Shown piece by piece: positions 44,886 to 53,507 of a DNA stretch of 64,000 nucleotides (its first letter is position 1; each line of letters opens with the position of its first letter). A program made the position numbers and the translations under genes. Location of the stretch: the NCBI GenBank assembly GCA_946479335.1, contig CAMLFP010000001.1, positions 1 through 64,000 of the forward strand. Reading direction: 5' to 3'. Under the pieces are notes generated by a model. That model ran no database searches. It was not told the DNA's origin and saw nothing but the letters and a program-made list of their open reading frames with translations. The stretch is from an uncultured Archangium sp. GTDB taxonomy: Bacteria; Myxococcota; Myxococcia; Myxococcales; Myxococcaceae.

Positions 44886-45362
44886 ATGGGCTTTTTCGAC
44901 AAGGCGAAGCACTTCATGGGCGGCCACGGCGTCAAGGTCGCGAACACCATCATCGAGAAGCAGCCGGCCATCGGCGCGTCGATGCCCATCACCGACACGG
45001 TGGTGAAGGGCAAGTTCAACGTGTCGGCCGAGAAGGAGTGCGAGGTGCTCTCGATGCGCGCCGCCATCGTCGCGGAGTACACGCACCCCGACGGCCGCGT
45101 GGAGAGCCTGGAGCTGGGCGCCGACGTCTTCCCCGAGCCCAACACCTCGCGCAGCGACGACATGCTCAAGTACCCCTACACGCTGAAGCCCGGCACGGAG
45201 CAGGAGGACTTCTTCATCATCCACATGAACAAGGACATCCCCACCGCGCTGGGCGAGCGCGGCTGGCCGAAGGAGAAGGCCCGCGTCTTCGTGAAGACCA
45301 TGGTCGACGTGAAGGGCTCGCCGTTCGACCCCGAGACGAAGAACGAGCTCCGCCTCGTCTGA
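44886..45362 (+). CDS. Spo0M-like (arrestin-fold) protein
   Basis: 158 residues from the ATG at 44886, with GGAG six bases upstream. The opening MGFFDKAKHFMGGHGVKV, followed by KGKFNVSAEKECEVLSMRAAIVAEYT, matches the pattern of Spo0M/SpoOM sporulation-control proteins, which have an arrestin-like beta-sandwich; the C-terminal part KDIPTALGERGWPKEKARVF fits the second sandwich. In Bacillus Spo0M influences sporulation. No sporulation gene is next to it here. It meets the cyclase gene tail to tail with no base between stops. Confidence 0.55.
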   Translation: MGFFDKAKHFMGGHGVKVANTIIEKQPAIGASMPITDTVVKGKFNVSAEKECEVLSMRAAIVAEYTHPDGRVESLELGADVFPEPNTSRSDDMLKYPYTLKPGTEQEDFFIIHMNKDIPTALGERGWPKEKARVFVKTMVDVKGSPFDPETKNELRLV

Positions 45363-46535
45363 CTACGCCAGCGTGAAGACCTCGGCCGGCGCCGCCACGC
45401 CTGAGAGCGGGTGGGCGCCGAGCGCGCGGGTCTCCACGCCCGGCACCTGTTGAACGAACGCCGCGCTCATCACCAGCGGCACCCCGAGCGTCTTGCAGAG
45501 CCCCTCGAGCCGCGCGGCCTCGTTCACCGACGCGCCGATGACGGTGAAGTCGAGCCGCTCGCGCGCGCCGATGTTCCCGTACATCACCTCGCCCACGTGG
45601 AGCGCGACGCCCATCTCCAGCGGCGCGTCACCGTGGGCCCGCCGCTCGACGTTGAGCGCCGCCAACGCCGCGCGCGCGTCGTGCGCCGCCGCTAGCGCCC
45701 GCCGGCACGGGCCCGCGATGTCGTCACCCTCGACGGGGAAGATGGCCAGCACCGCGTCACCCACGAACTTGAGGATCTCGCCACCGCTGGGCTCGATGAC
45801 GCCGGCCACCGCCTCGAAGTAGCGGTCGAGCAACGCGACCAGCTCGCGCGGAGAGACCTGCTCGCTCAAGCGCGTGAAGCCGCGCATGTCGGAGTACCAG
45901 AGCGCCGCGCGAATCACCTCGCCGGTGCCGCGACGGAAGCTGCCCGCCAACACGCGGCTCGCGGCGTTGCGCCCGAGGTAGGTCCGCAACAGCCCGCCCA
46001 GCGCCGCGCGCTGCGAACTCAACTCCACCGACATCGCCAGCACCGGCGCCATCGCCTCCAGGGCCTCGAGCTGCGCCTCGGTGAAGCCGCCCGGCGCGCT
46101 GGTCGCCACCGAGAGGGCGCCGAGCTCGCCGCGCGAGAAGCGCAGCGGGTGCAGCACGTACTCCGTCGCGCCCAACGCCTGCGCGCGCGCGAGGGCGGGG
46201 AAGCGCGCGAGCGCCTCGGGCAACTGGCAGCGCAGCGGCTGACGGTGTTGGTACACCCACTCCACCGGGCTCCCGCGGAACGCGTCAGACGCGAAGATGT
46301 CGTGCGGAAGTTCGCGGCTGCGCAGCGGCGCGCCACGCACCCACTCCACCTCGAGCGCCGCGACCTCCGGGTGCAAGGTGGGCACGCTGGTGCTGACGCG
46401 CACCAGCGGCACGCCCTCCGCGACCACCGCTTCGGCGAGCTCCTTCACCAACCCGAGCTCCGGCCGCTCGAGCGTCGGGTCGGAGAGCACCCGCATCATC
46501 GCGGCGATGTAGCGCTGCGCTTCGGTGCTGGGCAT
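45363..46535 (-). CDS. Class III adenylate/guanylate cyclase with N-terminal GAF-like domain
   Basis: 390 residues from the ATG at 46535. The N-terminal part (about 25-195) has a GAF-like pattern ending GFTEAQLEALEAMAPVLAMSVE. The cyclase domain (about 205-385) has the first metal aspartate in YSDMRGFTRL, the second in FVGDAVLAIF, the substrate lysine in EILKF, and TVIGASVNEAARLEG with the asparagine and arginine of the transition state, so it should be active. The adenine-versus-guanine choice suggests ATP, but is not certain. It lies 4 bases after the lipoprotein hydrolase gene, in the same operon. Confidence 0.9.
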   Translation of the reverse strand: MPSTEAQRYIAAMMRVLSDPTLERPELGLVKELAEAVVAEGVPLVRVSTSVPTLHPEVAALEVEWVRGAPLRSRELPHDIFASDAFRGSPVEWVYQHRQPLRCQLPEALARFPALARAQALGATEYVLHPLRFSRGELGALSVATSAPGGFTEAQLEALEAMAPVLAMSVELSSQRAALGGLLRTYLGRNAASRVLAGSFRRGTGEVIRAALWYSDMRGFTRLSEQVSPRELVALLDRYFEAVAGVIEPSGGEILKFVGDAVLAIFPVEGDDIAGPCRRALAAAHDARAALAALNVERRAHGDAPLEMGVALHVGEVMYGNIGARERLDFTVIGASVNEAARLEGLCKTLGVPLVMSAAFVQQVPGVETRALGAHPLSGVAAPAEVFTLA

Positions 46536-46539
46536 CACG

Positions 46540-48384
46540 TCACGGCACCGCGAGCGAACGGCCATCGGCCGCGAGGAAGTCGAAGGCCTGCGTCTGACAC
46601 GCCTTCACGCGGTACAGCAGGTTGTGCGCGTTGTCGCCGTTCACCTGGTCTGCCGGGAGGAAGTCGGCGAGGTCGAAGAACGCGAAGCCGCGCACCGGCG
46701 CCGTCGAGCTGGCCACCGTGGTGGCGTCGGGCAGCGCCAGCGCGTTCTTCAGGTCGAAGCTCGCGTCGTTGGGGATGGTCGCGTCGCCCTTCGCGTTCTG
46801 CTGCAGCACCGCCATGTCGGCGCGCGTGTGCTGCACCACGTTGATGGGGTCGCCGGGGTCGAAGAACGGCTGGCCCGACGCCTTCACGAGGAAGAACGCC
46901 AGGTAGAACTCCGCGGAGCCGACCTCGATGTTCGTCTGCCCGTAGAGCAACCAGCCCAGCGTGTCGGAGAGGTTGGGGCTGATGACGAGGTTCGACAGAC
47001 CCGCGCCCGGCACGTTGAGCACCGACGACGAGACGCGCTTCGAGAACGGCACGAAGTTGGAGCCCATGATGCCGCCCAGCGAGTTGCCGAAGTAGCGCAG
47101 CTGCGGCGCGACATCGGCCGCGCCATCGCCGTCGGCGTCGAGCGACACCGCCATCTGCTCGGTCTCCAGCAGGTCGAAGGTCATCTCGCGGAAGTTGTCG
47201 CGCAGCCCGGGCAGGTCACTGAGGGGGAAGATGTTGATGAACGAGCCGCGCGTGCCGTGGCTGGTGGCGTCGATGCCCACGCAGCCCATGCCGCGCGACG
47301 TGAGGGCCTCCGCCCAGTCGAGACAAAACGAAGAGCCGCCGCTCTTCGGCACGTTCGCGCCGCCGACGCCGTGCTGCGCGATGACCATCGGCCAGCCGCC
47401 GGCCGGCTTGGCGCCAGAGGGAAACGCGGCGACGAACTTGAGCGGGACGAGCGGCGCGAGTGACGGGTTGGCCGCCCAGTCGGCGTTGAAGCGGAACGCG
47501 GGGGCGTCAGTGGTGCCGGTGTCTTCGCGGAGATCTCGCGCGGCGAACTCCCCGACCACCACCCACCCGACGTGCGGCGCGGTCCCGAGGTACGGCGTCA
47601 CGTTGTTCCACCCCGCGGCGCCCGACTGGTAGCGCCCCAGCGGGATGCCGTCGACCACGCCCTGCGACGGCACGGTGATGGCCGCGGGGTTCGCCTCGGC
47701 CCACGCCGCCAGCGCGTCGAACAACTGCGTCGTCTCCCCCGCCTTCTGCGGGAGGAAATAGATGACCTCGTCGCGCGAGACGCCCAGCGCCTGCAGCGCG
47801 CCGTCGTCGATGGTGTTGTTCTCGTCGAACGCAGCGCCCCTGCCCAGCTCCGCGCCCGCGGCGGTCTTCGGGCCCTTGAGCACCACCAGCAGGCCCTCTT
47901 TCCCCTCCGGCAGCGGCACCGACGGGCGCGTGGCGAGGAACTCCGGCCAGCCGTCGGGGTACGTGAGGCCGTGCGCGGCCACCACCTCGCTGGGGTGCTC
48001 GACGGCGACGTCTCGCTCCAGCACGCGCCAACCGGCGTCCTCTTTCACCAGCCGCGCCACGTGCCCATGGAGCGACGCCGCGTCCAACTTCTCGCTCGCA
48101 GGGATCAACGTCGCCCCGAAATTGCCCAGCGACTTCACCTCGGTCTTCGCCTGCCGCGCGACGAGCGAGAAGTAGCCGTTGGCCTGCGGCGTCACCTTCT
48201 CCGCGGGGAAGAACGGCTTGTACCAACCCTTGCGGTACGTCACCTCGCCGTTGGCGATGAAGCGCTCATCGGGGAACGGGTTGTCGAGCGACTGCGCGTC
48301 GGGGCTCCACAAGAAGTGCGGCGGCTCTTCTTTCGCGACGGGTGCACACGCCAACAACACCAGGAACGGCCACAGACGACGCAT
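46540..48384 (-). CDS. Lipoprotein with alpha/beta-hydrolase fold
   Basis: 614 residues. The start (MRRLWPFLVLLAC) is a lipoprotein signal with the lipid-accepting cysteine at about 13. After an N-terminal region of about 330 residues comes an alpha/beta-hydrolase core. VIAQHGVGG provides the oxyanion region, GIDATSHG follows, the nucleophile elbow is GNSLGG, and a histidine in DNAHN near the C-terminus could complete the triad. The pattern resembles large bacterial lipases or virulence-factor-lipase-like exported proteins. Substrate unknown. It is upstream of, and probably co-transcribed with, the cyclase gene. Confidence 0.75.
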   Translation of the reverse strand: MRRLWPFLVLLACAPVAKEEPPHFLWSPDAQSLDNPFPDERFIANGEVTYRKGWYKPFFPAEKVTPQANGYFSLVARQAKTEVKSLGNFGATLIPASEKLDAASLHGHVARLVKEDAGWRVLERDVAVEHPSEVVAAHGLTYPDGWPEFLATRPSVPLPEGKEGLLVVLKGPKTAAGAELGRGAAFDENNTIDDGALQALGVSRDEVIYFLPQKAGETTQLFDALAAWAEANPAAITVPSQGVVDGIPLGRYQSGAAGWNNVTPYLGTAPHVGWVVVGEFAARDLREDTGTTDAPAFRFNADWAANPSLAPLVPLKFVAAFPSGAKPAGGWPMVIAQHGVGGANVPKSGGSSFCLDWAEALTSRGMGCVGIDATSHGTRGSFINIFPLSDLPGLRDNFREMTFDLLETEQMAVSLDADGDGAADVAPQLRYFGNSLGGIMGSNFVPFSKRVSSSVLNVPGAGLSNLVISPNLSDTLGWLLYGQTNIEVGSAEFYLAFFLVKASGQPFFDPGDPINVVQHTRADMAVLQQNAKGDATIPNDASFDLKNALALPDATTVASSTAPVRGFAFFDLADFLPADQVNGDNAHNLLYRVKACQTQAFDFLAADGRSLAVP

Positions 48385-48401
48385 GGCCGCGCAGCGTAGC
48401 C

Positions 48402-48458
48402 CCTCCTTCGAGGAGGCGCGGGTGGTTGAAATGCGCGAGAGGTCGGTGCTACCTCTCG
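48402..48458 (-). promoter_or_regulatory. Two hairpins in the leader of the lipoprotein-hydrolase gene
   Basis: Upstream of the ATG at 48384 lie two perfect inverted repeats: CCTCCT/AGGAGG (48402-48416, 3-base loop) and CGAGAGGT/ACCTCTCG (48436-48458, 7-base loop). On the minus strand the first hides an AGGAGG ribosome-site-like sequence in its stem, 17-18 bases before the start. No T-run follows, so these are not intrinsic terminators. Base pairing is directly visible; a regulatory role is inference. Confidence 0.35.
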
Positions 48459-48647
48459 ACGCGATGTCTCACCTCCACGACGCCTTGAAGCTGCTGCTGA
48501 CCGAGGTCGCGCCCACGCGCGGCCTCGTGCCGGCCGTCTGCTGCGGGCTCGCTGGTTAGAGCCTTCACCACACGCCCGGCGCTCCAGCCCGGGTGACATG
48601 GTGCCGTCCGGGCTCGCGCTTCTTCCCCTGAAAGCCGAGGTCCCGTC

Positions 48648-49046
48648 ATGACGTCTTCTCCTCCCCTCATCGTCGCCGCAGAAGACCGCGAGCAACTCCA
48701 GCAGTTGGTGGCACGCGCCGGCGGCGCAGGCGTCGCCGAACAACTGGAGTTCGAGCTGGAGCGCGCGCGCGTCGCACCGCTGGCCGAGGTGCCCGCGGAC
48801 GTCGTGGTGATGAACAGCACGCTCGACTACGAGGAGCTGGCCACCGGGCAACGCCGCCGGCTGCAGCTCGTCTACCCGCTGCGGGCCGACTCCAACGCCG
48901 GGCGCATCTCGGTGCTGGCGCCGTGGGGCTGCGCGCTCCTCGGGCTCCGCGTCGGGCAGGAGATCGACTGGCAGATGCCCGGCGGGCCCCGGCGGCTGCG
49001 CGTGCTCGCGGTGACGCGCGACGAAGCCCCGCCTCAGGGCGCGTAG
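48648..49046 (+). CDS. rnk: Nucleoside diphosphate kinase regulator Rnk (GreA/B-like)
   Basis: 132 residues from the ATG at 48648, with GAGG seven bases upstream. A short N-terminal helical pair is followed by the GreA/GreB C-terminal-type domain: VVMNSTLDYEEL, LVYPLRADSNAGRISVLAPWGCALLGLRVGQEIDWQMPGG closely follow the pattern of E. coli Rnk, which binds RNA polymerase without the cleavage coiled coil. In the upstream leader AGCCCGG (48586-48592) can pair with CCGGGCT (48608-48614). The last 13 bases overlap the convergent barrel gene. Confidence 0.85.
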   Translation: MTSSPPLIVAAEDREQLQQLVARAGGAGVAEQLEFELERARVAPLAEVPADVVVMNSTLDYEELATGQRRRLQLVYPLRADSNAGRISVLAPWGCALLGLRVGQEIDWQMPGGPRRLRVLAVTRDEAPPQGA

Positions 49047-50401
49047 ATGCCGACCTGTACGAAGGCGCCGAAGCTCGACGCCCCGTACTCGCTGCGCAAC
49101 CCGCGCGTGGCTACCAGCTGCTGCCACGCCGCGGAGTTGGTCAGCACGTCGGTCGTCGACAGCGCGCGCGCGACGTTCGGGTCGGGCGGCCTGCCGATGG
49201 GCACATAGAGGCCGCCGCGCAGCAGCACGTTCTGCGTCACCGAGTACTCGACGGTGGGGATGACCATCGCGCTCGGGTCGGAGAGGTTCGCCAACACCGA
49301 CAGCGACGCGGTGAGCGCCTCGGTCGCGAGGAAGTTCGCCGCCAGCGCCGCCTGGTGTTTCCCCGCGCCGAAGATCTCTCCGCGTTGCACCCGCGCCGAG
49401 GAGAGGATCGCCGCGTACCGCGACGGGTTCGCCGAGCCGTAGCCGTTGTACGAATACTCGAGCATCAGCAGCAGCTTCTCGTGCGGCCGCGCCTCGGCGC
49501 CGATGACACCGCGGAAGAAGTGCTCGCCGACGCTGACGGGGCCTCCGCCAAGGCCCTTGAGCTGCACCGTGTACGCGCCCTCCGCGTGCACGCCGATGGG
49601 GCCGAGATCGCCGACGACATCTGCGCCGAAGACGAGGTCGCCCACGTACTTGCCCGCCGACAACGACCAGTCCCACCCCCTGGTGTTCGTCTGGAAGCGC
49701 GCGACGCCGCCCTGATCCTCCAGCTTCGGCTGCGGGAGATAGAGCAGGTCCAACTGCGTCACCTCTCCGAGCGCGATGGCCAGCCGCACGGCGTCGAAGC
49801 CGCGGCGCACCTCGCGATCGACGACCGTCGGCGGGAACGGCGAGAGCACGTCGGTGGGGTTCCACAAGCGGCCCGTGCCCCACGACAGCACCTGCCGGCC
49901 CACGGTGAGGTCGCCGAACGGCAGCGCGATCTTCACCGCGAGGCGATCGAGGTTGTGGCTGATGCTCCACGCGCTGCCCTGCCCCAGCACGCCCGCGAGC
50001 TCCACGAGCCGGCGCTGCGCCCCTGAAGACGTGCCGCCGACGGTGCTGCTCAAGCCACCCGCCAGCACCGGGTCTGACACCAACGCCAGCTGCAGCTGCC
50101 ACGCGACGTCGAGCTCGAACTTGTCGGCGATGCGGAAGCGCGACGACACGCGCGCGAGGTGCGCGTTCAAGAACCCACCGTCGGGGATGGTGGGCGTGCT
50201 GGCGCCCGTCGCGTCGGCCAGCAGCTTCGCCTGCGCGCGCGAGAGCTCCACGACCTTGCCGTTGAGCACCACGCCCTGCAGGAGCGACTTGTAGAAGCCG
50301 CTGACCTCCAGCACCGCCCCGGTCGACTCGTCGCGCGCCACCTCCGCGCCGAACGCGAAGGCCGGGAGCAACAGTGCGCAGAGGCTAAGCGCGCGGCTCA
50401 T
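49034..50401 (-). CDS. Outer-membrane beta-barrel protein of the LolA/ABC operon
   Basis: 455 residues with a clear signal peptide (SLCALLLPAFAFGA, cleavage about residue 18). The mature part is a succession of amphipathic beta strands with repeated patterns such as FELDVAWQLQLALV and LLLMLEYSYNGYG, and contains PFGDLTVGRQVLSWGTGRLWNPTD, which recalls DUF1302-type outer-membrane proteins. Last gene of the TetR-controlled operon, overlapping the ATPase gene by 17 bases; it probably receives the substrate carried by the transporter (inference). Confidence 0.72.
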   Translation of the reverse strand: MSRALSLCALLLPAFAFGAEVARDESTGAVLEVSGFYKSLLQGVVLNGKVVELSRAQAKLLADATGASTPTIPDGGFLNAHLARVSSRFRIADKFELDVAWQLQLALVSDPVLAGGLSSTVGGTSSGAQRRLVELAGVLGQGSAWSISHNLDRLAVKIALPFGDLTVGRQVLSWGTGRLWNPTDVLSPFPPTVVDREVRRGFDAVRLAIALGEVTQLDLLYLPQPKLEDQGGVARFQTNTRGWDWSLSAGKYVGDLVFGADVVGDLGPIGVHAEGAYTVQLKGLGGGPVSVGEHFFRGVIGAEARPHEKLLLMLEYSYNGYGSANPSRYAAILSSARVQRGEIFGAGKHQAALAANFLATEALTASLSVLANLSDPSAMVIPTVEYSVTQNVLLRGGLYVPIGRPPDPNVARALSTTDVLTNSAAWQQLVATRGLRSEYGASSFGAFVQVGIYAP

Positions 50402-51077
50402 GGGCGACGACCTGGCCGTCGATGAGCTTCACCACGCGATCGGCGCGCGAGAGCACCATCGGGTCGTGCGTCGAGAAGATGAAGGTGATGCCGCGCTCGC
50501 GGTTGAGCTCGCGCATCAGGTCCATCAGCGCGGCGCCGGTCGCTTGATCGAGGTTCGCGGTCGGCTCGTCGGCCAACACCACGGCGGGCTTCGACACGAT
50601 GGCGCGCGCGACGGCCACGCGCTGCTGCTGGCCGCCCGACATCTTGAGCGGCTTCGAGTCGAGGTGCGCGCCGAGGCCGATGCGCTCGAACAGCTCCTTC
50701 ACGCGCTTGCGCCGCTCGTCGGCGGAGACGCCCTGCAGCTCCAGCACGTACGCCGCGTTCTCCGCGGCGGTCAGCACCGGCACCAGGTTGTACGCCTGGA
50801 AGATGAAGCCGATCTTGTCACGGCGTAGATCCGACAGCTCCGCGCGGGAGAGCCCCGACAGCGGCTTGCCATCGATGCGGATGTCGCCCGACGTGGCGTG
50901 ATCCAGCCCGCCGATGAGGTTGAGCAGCGTCGTCTTGCCGGAGCCGCTCGGCCCCGACAGCGCCATGAACTCCCCCTGCTCGACCTTGAGCGACACGCCG
51001 CGCAGCGCGGGCGCGGGCGGCTGACCCTTCTCTTCGTACACACGCGAGACGTTCTCGACTTCGACCACGGTAGCCAT
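50385..51077 (-). CDS. ABC transporter ATPase, LolD/MacB type
   Basis: 230 residues from the ATG at 51077. Walker A GPSGSGKTT, signature MSGGQQQRVA, Walker B VVLADEPTANLD, and the QAYNLVPVLTAAENA pattern of the LolD/MacB/FtsE subfamily that powers mechanotransmission permeases. It pairs with the two FtsX-type permeases encoded immediately upstream. Gap to the upstream permease stop: 13 bases. Confidence 0.93.
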   Translation of the reverse strand: MATVVEVENVSRVYEEKGQPPAPALRGVSLKVEQGEFMALSGPSGSGKTTLLNLIGGLDHATSGDIRIDGKPLSGLSRAELSDLRRDKIGFIFQAYNLVPVLTAAENAAYVLELQGVSADERRKRVKELFERIGLGAHLDSKPLKMSGGQQQRVAVARAIVSKPAVVLADEPTANLDQATGAALMDLMRELNRERGITFIFSTHDPMVLSRADRVVKLIDGQVVAHEPRA

Positions 51078-51090
51078 GGGTGACTCCTTT

Positions 51091-52308
51091 TCAGGTGCGA
51101 CGCAGCGCCTCGGCGGGCTCCAGCCGCGTGATGCGAGACGCGGGGTAGAGCCCGACGACGAGCGCCATCAGGTAGACGAAGCTGGCGGCCTTCGCGATGT
51201 CGGCCCAGCTGAAGCGGGTGTGCAGCACGCGCGACATCGTGACGCCCTCCATCTCCAGCGACTCACCGCCGCCGAGGGAGACGCCGTGCTGCGAGAAGTA
51301 CCAGCTCAAGAGGCCGCCCAGCAGGCCGCCGACGATGACGCTCAACGTGCCGATCCAGAACGACTCCGCGAGCACCACCCGCACGATGCGCGACGCGCGC
51401 GTGCCCAGCGACATCAACACGCCGAACTCCCGCGTGCGCTCGAGCACCGACATCAACATGGTGTTCAACACGCCGAGGCCGACCAGCAGGTACACGAAGA
51501 TGCCCATCGCGAAGACGACGTTGCTGGTGAGCGCGTCCATGCGCTTGAGCACCGGCAGCAGCTCGCCCCACGTCTCCACGTCGTAGCCCTTGCCCAGCTG
51601 CGCCTTGAGGCTCGCCGACACCGCGTCGGCCTGGTTCGGGTCGTTGAGCTGCACCACCAACTGGTGCGAGCCGTGCTCCATCCCGAGCAGCGACCGCGCC
51701 GCGTCTTGCGAGACGTAGACGTAGCGCTGCCCGATGGCCGGCGAGATGGAGTGGAAGATGCCGCGCACGCGAAACAGATCCGCGCCCATCTCTCCGTCGG
51801 CGCGCGAGACCATCAGCCGCAGCTTCGACCCCAGCTTGAGCCCGAGGCGCTCGGCCAGCTTGTCGCCCACCACGATGCCCTTGGCGTCGCCCGGCAGCTC
51901 ACCCTCTTTCAGCGTCTTCAAGTGCGCCGAGAGCAGCGGCTCCTGGGTCCATTCCACGCCGAAGACCTGCACCGGGTCGTTCCCGCGCGCCGAGGTCGCC
52001 AGGCCGCGCGCCAGCACGCGCGTACCCGCCTCCGCGCCGGGCGGCAGCTGCAGCGCCTCGCGCCACGCGACGTCGCCGGGCATCACCTTCTCCACGTCGC
52101 GCTTCGGGCGGAAGCCGTCGGCCACCACCTCCACGTGCCCCAGGCCGCCGTTGTCGAGCTGGTTCTTCGCCTCGCCCATCATCCCGCCCATGAGGCCCGA
52201 GTAGAAGATGACCAGCAGCAGCCCGACGCCGCTGGCCGACATGCTGATCAGCGTGCGGCGCTTGTTGCGCCAGATGTTGCGCCACGCGAGTGACAGGGAG
52301 CCGCTCAT
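51091..52308 (-). CDS. FtsX/LolC-type ABC permease (second)
   Basis: 405 residues from the ATG at 52308. The first helix follows MSGSLSLAWRNIWRNKRRT (about 21-43), then a large periplasmic domain (about 45-275) and three C-terminal helices near 280-300, 325-350 and 375-395. VLNTMLMSVLERTREFGVLMSLG is the conserved FtsX-domain coupling motif. It overlaps the first permease by 4 bases and is closely similar in plan to it, so the pair probably forms a heterodimer as in LolCE. Confidence 0.9.
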   Translation of the reverse strand: MSGSLSLAWRNIWRNKRRTLISMSASGVGLLLVIFYSGLMGGMMGEAKNQLDNGGLGHVEVVADGFRPKRDVEKVMPGDVAWREALQLPPGAEAGTRVLARGLATSARGNDPVQVFGVEWTQEPLLSAHLKTLKEGELPGDAKGIVVGDKLAERLGLKLGSKLRLMVSRADGEMGADLFRVRGIFHSISPAIGQRYVYVSQDAARSLLGMEHGSHQLVVQLNDPNQADAVSASLKAQLGKGYDVETWGELLPVLKRMDALTSNVVFAMGIFVYLLVGLGVLNTMLMSVLERTREFGVLMSLGTRASRIVRVVLAESFWIGTLSVIVGGLLGGLLSWYFSQHGVSLGGGESLEMEGVTMSRVLHTRFSWADIAKAASFVYLMALVVGLYPASRITRLEPAEALRRT

Positions 52309-53504
52309 GTGTGCCTCAACGCTTCGACGGGGTTGAGCCGCGCGGCGCGCAGCGCGGGGAAGAAGCCGCCCAGCACCGCGGTGAGCAGCGCCGTGACGCC
52401 CGCGCCCTTCAGCGAGCCCCACTCCAGCCCCAGCTCGATGCGGCTGGGCATGCGCACGCCCATCATGTCGCCCTTGATCATCTTCGTGAGGTCGACGGTG
52501 CCGATGCCGTAGATGACGGCGGTCGCGACGCCCACGCCCACCACGAAGCCCAGCAGCGCCTGCCAGAGCGACTCCGTCAACACGAGCCCCAGCACCCGGC
52601 TCGGCCGCGTGCCCACCGACATCAGCACGCCGAACTCCCGCGTGCGCTCGAAGACCGACATCGTCATCGCGTTGAACACGCCGAGGCCCACGATGAGGAA
52701 GATGATGAAGTCGGTGGCGCTCTGGCTGCCGCGCTTGGCGTCCATCGACGCCTTCATCTCCGGCATCATCTCGCTCCACGAGAGCGCCTCGAGCGACGAG
52801 AGATCCAACGCGGAGCGCGCGGCGCTGACCTCCGACGACACGTCTTCGCGATCGACCGGGAGCCGCACCACGATCTGGTGCACGGCGTCGCCGAGCCCGA
52901 AGAACTCCTGCGCGGCCGCGATGGGCAGCACCACCGCCGACGCGTCGAGCTCGCCGCTGGCGGAGCTGAACGTGCCCGACACCGTGTAGCGATCGTTCGC
53001 CACCGAGCCGTCGGTGGCCTGGCTCACCAGCACCAGCTCACTGCCCGGCTTCAGCGCGAGCTCCTCCGCGAGCTCCTTGCCGACCAGCACCTCGTGCGAC
53101 GCCTTCGGCTCGGCGCCGGAGACGAGCTCGTACAGCCCGCTGTTCCCCGGCTCGACGCCCAGCACCGACACCGGCGCCGACTTGTCACCGGCCCCCGCCA
53201 GCCCCGCGCCGATGACGCGACGCTCGGCCTGCGCGCCCGGCAACGCGCTCAACACCTTCGCTTCGATCTGCTTCGGCTCGCGCACCACCGTCGTGAGCGA
53301 GGGCGCCTCCTGGTAGCCGCGGCCGTGCACCTGCAGGTGACCGACGAGCCCCTGCGTCACGTCGGCGACGAGGTAGCGGTAGGTCGACTCGCGGTAGCTG
53401 TAGAGCCCCACGATGCCGCCCACGCCGAGCGCGAGCGCCGACATGGTGATGATCGAGCGCCGTGCGTTCCTCCACACGTTGCGCCACGCCATGGAGAGCA
53501 ACAT
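52305..53504 (-). CDS. FtsX/LolC-type ABC permease (first)
   Basis: 399 residues. LSMAWRNVWRNARRS precedes helix 1 (about 17-38). A periplasmic domain of about 230 residues follows, with three helices at the C-terminus and the FtsX motif FNAMTMSVFERTREFGVLMSVG. It starts 4 bases after the LolA-like gene. Similarity to the second permease along the whole length indicates an old tandem duplication. Confidence 0.9.
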   Translation of the reverse strand: MLLSMAWRNVWRNARRSIITMSALALGVGGIVGLYSYRESTYRYLVADVTQGLVGHLQVHGRGYQEAPSLTTVVREPKQIEAKVLSALPGAQAERRVIGAGLAGAGDKSAPVSVLGVEPGNSGLYELVSGAEPKASHEVLVGKELAEELALKPGSELVLVSQATDGSVANDRYTVSGTFSSASGELDASAVVLPIAAAQEFFGLGDAVHQIVVRLPVDREDVSSEVSAARSALDLSSLEALSWSEMMPEMKASMDAKRGSQSATDFIIFLIVGLGVFNAMTMSVFERTREFGVLMSVGTRPSRVLGLVLTESLWQALLGFVVGVGVATAVIYGIGTVDLTKMIKGDMMGVRMPSRIELGLEWGSLKGAGVTALLTAVLGGFFPALRAARLNPVEALRHT

Positions 53505-53507
53505 CGG

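Noticed and set aside
48464..48559. 31-codon open frame starting MSHLHDALKLLL just after a hairpin and before rnk
   Set aside because: No ribosome site, too short to judge, and no recognisable homology. It could be a leader peptide, but the sequence alone does not support calling it.
48586..48614. Stem AGCCCGG/CCGGGCT before rnk as an intrinsic terminator
   Set aside because: No T-run follows and there is no upstream plus-strand gene to terminate; at most a leader structure.
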